From: a virus
IMG/VR virus record: IMGVR_UViG_3300012954_000045
Location: 1 to 30,778 of that record
Direction: 5' to 3' (one strand)
Length of the DNA: 30,778 nucleotides
In this document: positions 28,501 through 30,778 of the stretch, piece by piece
Layout of the letters: every line of letters starts with the position of its first letter
Numbering within the stretch: the stretch's first letter is position 1
Made by a program: the position numbers and the translations under genes
Notes under the pieces: generated by a model
What the model saw: the letters and a program-made list of their open reading frames with translations, nothing else
The model's database searches: none
What the model was told of the DNA's origin: nothing

Positions 28501-30778
28501 TTTCCTTGTGGATAACTTTACTTCACACAGTATTGGACAATCTAGTCATCCTAACTATCGTTGTTCTATGGATATGTCGTTGGGTGAATTAAGACCTCAA
28601 CACTTTACGACTAATATTGGATTAGATTATGAAGAAGTTCCTACAAAATATATTAAAGGTGATACGTTGATGCTTGACTATACTCATAAGGTTATAGTTG
28701 ATCAACCATTTGCTTCTGGTGTAGAAAATGTTAACCCGTTTGCTGTTGTTTCTTGGGTTGGATTTATGGTGGTTACCCCAGCAATTGATGACTGGGTTGA
28801 TGAAGTTCGTTTACCAGAAACTCTTACTGAAGTCGAAGGTAATTATGCAGCAACTGCATTTGCAATGGAAGTAGATCCAAATACTGGATTTGCACCAACT
28901 GAATGGAATGCTTGGCAAACTGATTGGACTAGTACAAGTTCTAGTTCATCAAGTAGCACTCGTACTGAGAATTCAGGTGGTTCTCCTCCGATCAGACAGG
29001 TTACTACGACAAGCAGCAGTACTACGACTACAACTCGCCAAAGTAGAACTGGTATTAGACCTGAAGTTACTCCTAGAGTTGATAGAAACGTTCTTGGTGA
29101 TAGAGTTGTTGATATTAAATATGCTCATTGGAAGAGGTCTAGAAACATTCAAGTCAATGCTCAAAGATTAAAACCAAATATTCAAGTTTATTCTTTCTTA
29201 GAAGGAAGAGATATAAATGCATACTCTACTCCAAAAATTATAGAAGTTAATGTTACTAGTGCAGATGCATTTGATGTAGGTGAAGATGTTTTTGTAAGTG
29301 GTAACGTTGGTAGAAAGTTTAGAGCAAAACTTAAAGCACCAAACAATTATTACACTGGTGAAGAAGGTGTAGGTGTTGGTCCACAAGGAACACTAAGTAT
29401 AAATCCTTATACTAACACCAGTTTACCTGCAAACTATACTCCAAACACTACAGTATTGAATTTAGATCTTGAAAGTATGAACGATTTGGGTTCATCTGAG
29501 TATGGTGGTTACGTTTTAACTGGAGATACTTTAGTTGGTGCTACTAGTGGTGCAACTGCAACAGTTACTGCTAAAAAAATGATTGCTGATGAATCTGGTG
29601 GACTGCATATTTCTGTATTCATCCCAGATCCAGCAGAAGAGGGTAATCCAAGATGGAAAGTTGGTGAATCTAAACTTAGATTAACTGACTCAGCAACAAA
29701 CTCATTTGTTCCAGGTGAAGTGGATAGTGCTGTCAATGGTACATATAGTGCTAGTGGAACTACCTTTAGTAAGCAACAAGACGTTTTACTTGTTAGAAAT
29801 GCAGAAGTTGTTAACCATAATGTTAGTGAAAGTAGAACTTTAACAAGTACTTCTTCTAGTAGTTCGACCACTTTTGGTGGATGGTACGACCCTCTTGCAC
29901 AATCCTTCTTGATTGAAGATGCAGGTGGTGCATTTGTTTCTAAAGTTGATATTTTCTTTAGAACTAAGGATAAAACTCTTCCTGTAACCATGCAGATTAG
30001 AGAGATGGTTAATGGTTATCCAGGACCAACTGTTCTTGCAACCATGAACAAAACTCCATCTCAAGTTAATCTCTCAGATGATGCAACTGCTGTAACATCA
30101 TTTGAGTTCCCATCACCTGTATATCTTGCAGAACAAAGAGAATATTGCTTTGCAATTCTTACCTCATCTGTAGAATACAAAGTTTGGTTATCAGAAATGG
30201 GTCAGGATGACCTTAACGGTAATAGAATTTCTGAACAACCTTATGCTGGTGTTTTGTTTAAGTCACAGAACGCATCTACTTGGACAGCAAATCAATTACA
30301 AGATCTTAAATTTACTCTTTATAGAGCAGAGTTTGATATTTCTGAACAACCAATTATTAAATATAAAAATGATAATTCTGGATTAAAACAATTTGCTAGA
30401 TTAAAAAATGATCCTATTGATCTTACAGTAAATGGTAACTATATGAAAGTTAACCATTACAACCATGGTATGCATGATCCTTCATCATTTGTTGAAATTA
30501 AAGGAGTAAGCACAGAAGAGTATGCTGAATTGGCAGATGATTGGAATGGAACTCCAGGTGGCACTGTAAAACTTAAAGGTAATAATGGATTCTTTAAGTA
30601 TAGTAGTAATATTAATGGTGCTGGAGCAAGTGCATCTAATCCAGGATTCTTTAAAATTGGTGATGCCGTTTATACTTATGATCCATCTGCTGTACCTAAT
30701 CCTAATGCACAAGGAGAGTATGATGTTGTAACAATTGCTAGAGTTGAAGGTACGATCCCATCAACTGGATTTAAAGTA
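25535..30778 (+). CDS. Large virion structural protein, DUF4815-like N-terminus (partial, at least 1748 aa)
   Basis: An open frame runs from the ATG at 25535, 3 nt after the gp8 stop, to the window end with no stop. N-terminal blocks NFHKVLFRPGFPLQARELTV (about 21-40) and LQDQIEKFGSSIYKDGAMVIPG split over about 44-66 are characteristic of DUF4815-type phage structural proteins often found after gp8 in cyanomyoviruses. 'G.SSGAKA.V' beta modules occur three times (about 93-150, 662-732, 1326-1396). Ser/Thr-rich linkers are at about 1130-1165 (STSSSSSSSTRT..., TTTSSSTTTTTR) and 1432-1447. The C-terminal part visible (about 1450-1600: WYDPLAQSFLIEDAGGAFVS, then VDIFFRTKDKTLPVTMQIRE) resembles tail-fibre attachment domains. 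Probably a baseplate/fibre connector in the gp10 position; by name the function is inference. Confidence 0.8.
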   Translation, partial: MPQTTNLNTPPYFEDFDAADNFHKVLFRPGFPLQARELTVLQSLLQDQIEKFGSSIYKDGAMVIPGQISYDLYYTSVLIEDEYFGISADTIKDFIVGQTIIGQSSGVKARVVNCSSSQESEKGKTTLYVKYTSAGTSNTAGTFLDDEILLAEDSFSIGETVIQADTDFAKCVTEDATHVGSAAKITPGIYFIKGFFTSVAEQEIILDQFGVAPSYRIGLQVLETIVTPEDDQTLTDPSQGYSNYSAPGAHRLQLQAKLVKKSLTDQSVTDFIELLRLEEGGLREIVTTSRAQIARTLEDTLARRTFDESGDYEVKNYTFTKDECLDDGVNNGIFNIDEKTDQDNTPSSDLFEINVSPGKSYVLGYEIENVATNYVDIEKPRTTDKETNKLISTDARGFEFRTAKGNEPLYGNLQPAYQSQQVVALKDTNGDVIGYGLFVGFETGSTYDVVRVAAIKLLGSSAVTDITDIVINGTINFATNVASGGHQFTVNGTGGKTNPYLFKTFNNNVIKSLEGPSAFNVQTVATGTINAGGSGGSVNVPFSSSNVSDYTLRIDGDSTSVARPLTGASPNLSGGNFAFTISTAAGTANDNFVLYGPKNVPNPVLKLSSLKKMRVIKLRDIANKYDINDTTLSLGLTRVSKIHAVFNYDEPASNDFNNVYPNVTYGSGTPAFKAGEVIVGRSSGAKGRVIKQESSTTKVYFVYETSSNFIPNEELYGYETASTAIVSTVNSNGLTNLKSRYFLDDGQRAHSFEFSTITKTNVGSSIPNDTSLWVVLDHFEDDNASGLFYTANSYYDAKCEEIPSFQWGSELYYLNDCVDYRINQTDVFSVGNGEYNTPHQIDATQIIADTKLSNYGNYNYVYSDEKLPAGFIEANEVEYYLGRIDHLYINKIGEFVTKKGSPSLDPKEPGDRIKNAMKLISIEMPPYVRNLDNIKISRFANRRYTMKDIGKLEDRLANVEYYTQLSLLESETANLFVADGSGLNRLKNGFLVDNFTSHSIGQSSHPNYRCSMDMSLGELRPQHFTTNIGLDYEEVPTKYIKGDTLMLDYTHKVIVDQPFASGVENVNPFAVVSWVGFMVVTPAIDDWVDEVRLPETLTEVEGNYAATAFAMEVDPNTGFAPTEWNAWQTDWTSTSSSSSSSTRTENSGGSPPIRQVTTTSSSTTTTTRQSRTGIRPEVTPRVDRNVLGDRVVDIKYAHWKRSRNIQVNAQRLKPNIQVYSFLEGRDINAYSTPKIIEVNVTSADAFDVGEDVFVSGNVGRKFRAKLKAPNNYYTGEEGVGVGPQGTLSINPYTNTSLPANYTPNTTVLNLDLESMNDLGSSEYGGYVLTGDTLVGATSGATATVTAKKMIADESGGLHISVFIPDPAEEGNPRWKVGESKLRLTDSATNSFVPGEVDSAVNGTYSASGTTFSKQQDVLLVRNAEVVNHNVSESRTLTSTSSSSSTTFGGWYDPLAQSFLIEDAGGAFVSKVDIFFRTKDKTLPVTMQIREMVNGYPGPTVLATMNKTPSQVNLSDDATAVTSFEFPSPVYLAEQREYCFAILTSSVEYKVWLSEMGQDDLNGNRISEQPYAGVLFKSQNASTWTANQLQDLKFTLYRAEFDISEQPIIKYKNDNSGLKQFARLKNDPIDLTVNGNYMKVNHYNHGMHDPSSFVEIKGVSTEEYAELADDWNGTPGGTVKLKGNNGFFKYSSNINGAGASASNPGFFKIGDAVYTYDPSAVPNPNAQGEYDVVTIARVEGTIPSTGFKV

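Noticed and set aside
25535-30778. Possible frameshift in the last gene, because no long closed frame is present
   Set aside because: Reading codons at several points (e.g. near 28442 and at the window end) shows the frame stays open; it simply runs off the window.
1-30778. CRISPR array, insertion sequence, integrase or toxin-antitoxin pair
   Set aside because: No regularly spaced direct repeats, no transposase or recombinase motifs, and no recognisable toxin or antitoxin fold were seen on either strand.

Overview
The window looks like part of the genome of a T4-like myovirus of marine picocyanobacteria (a Synechococcus/Prochlorococcus cyanomyovirus). This rests on: T4-type baseplate genes in order (gp25, gp6, a giant gp7-like protein, gp8, then a DUF4815-type structural protein); NATAAATA/TATAAATA late-promoter motifs; an endonuclease VII (gp49) homologue; many tiny ORFans of the kind seen in cyanophages; and a cluster of TTTTCCACA 9-mers, the cyanobacterial DnaA-box consensus. 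All genes that I accept are on the + strand. No tRNA, integrase, transposase or CRISPR array was seen.

Layout. (1) 1-1041: a hypothetical gene overlapping the endonuclease VII gene. (2) 1037-3638: about 14 very small genes, many overlapping by ATGA, several with Shine-Dalgarno sequences, reading as one dense operon. (3) 3639-3974: a gene-free segment with four perfect and two near-perfect TTTTCCACA boxes in about 200 bp, followed by consensus sigma70-type promoters; a candidate replication origin. (4) 3975-8252: small genes, most of them single-gene or two-gene cassettes with their own promoter. Nine of these promoters in the window (plus one at the very start) carry the same 18-bp dyad-like element, consensus near GACAGTTTnnnAAnTGKC, ending 32-34 bp before the -10 hexamer and usually overlapping the stop codon of the previous gene. 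The mRNA leaders that follow are A/C-rich and lack a Shine-Dalgarno. (5) 8253-8481: a short non-coding divider. (6) 8482-12428: virion-associated and conserved small genes, including a PAAR-type spike-tip protein. (7) 12454-30778: AT-rich baseplate genes, the last running off the window.

How it fits together. The left part is probably host-takeover/accessory DNA expressed early by host-type RNA polymerase from TATAAT promoters, perhaps coordinated by a factor that binds the shared 18-bp element. Endonuclease VII resolves branched DNA during replication and packaging. The right part builds the baseplate wedge (gp25, gp6, gp7-like, gp8) and the tip of the puncturing device (PAAR), with likely late expression. 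The most novel items are the fixed-spacing promoter element array, the DnaA-box cluster, the 3120-residue gp7-like protein with a YHYH-like domain and repeats, and a cyanophage protein whose Lys/Asp pattern resembles HhH-GPD DNA glycosylases. All family assignments were made by reading sequence alone, without database searches.
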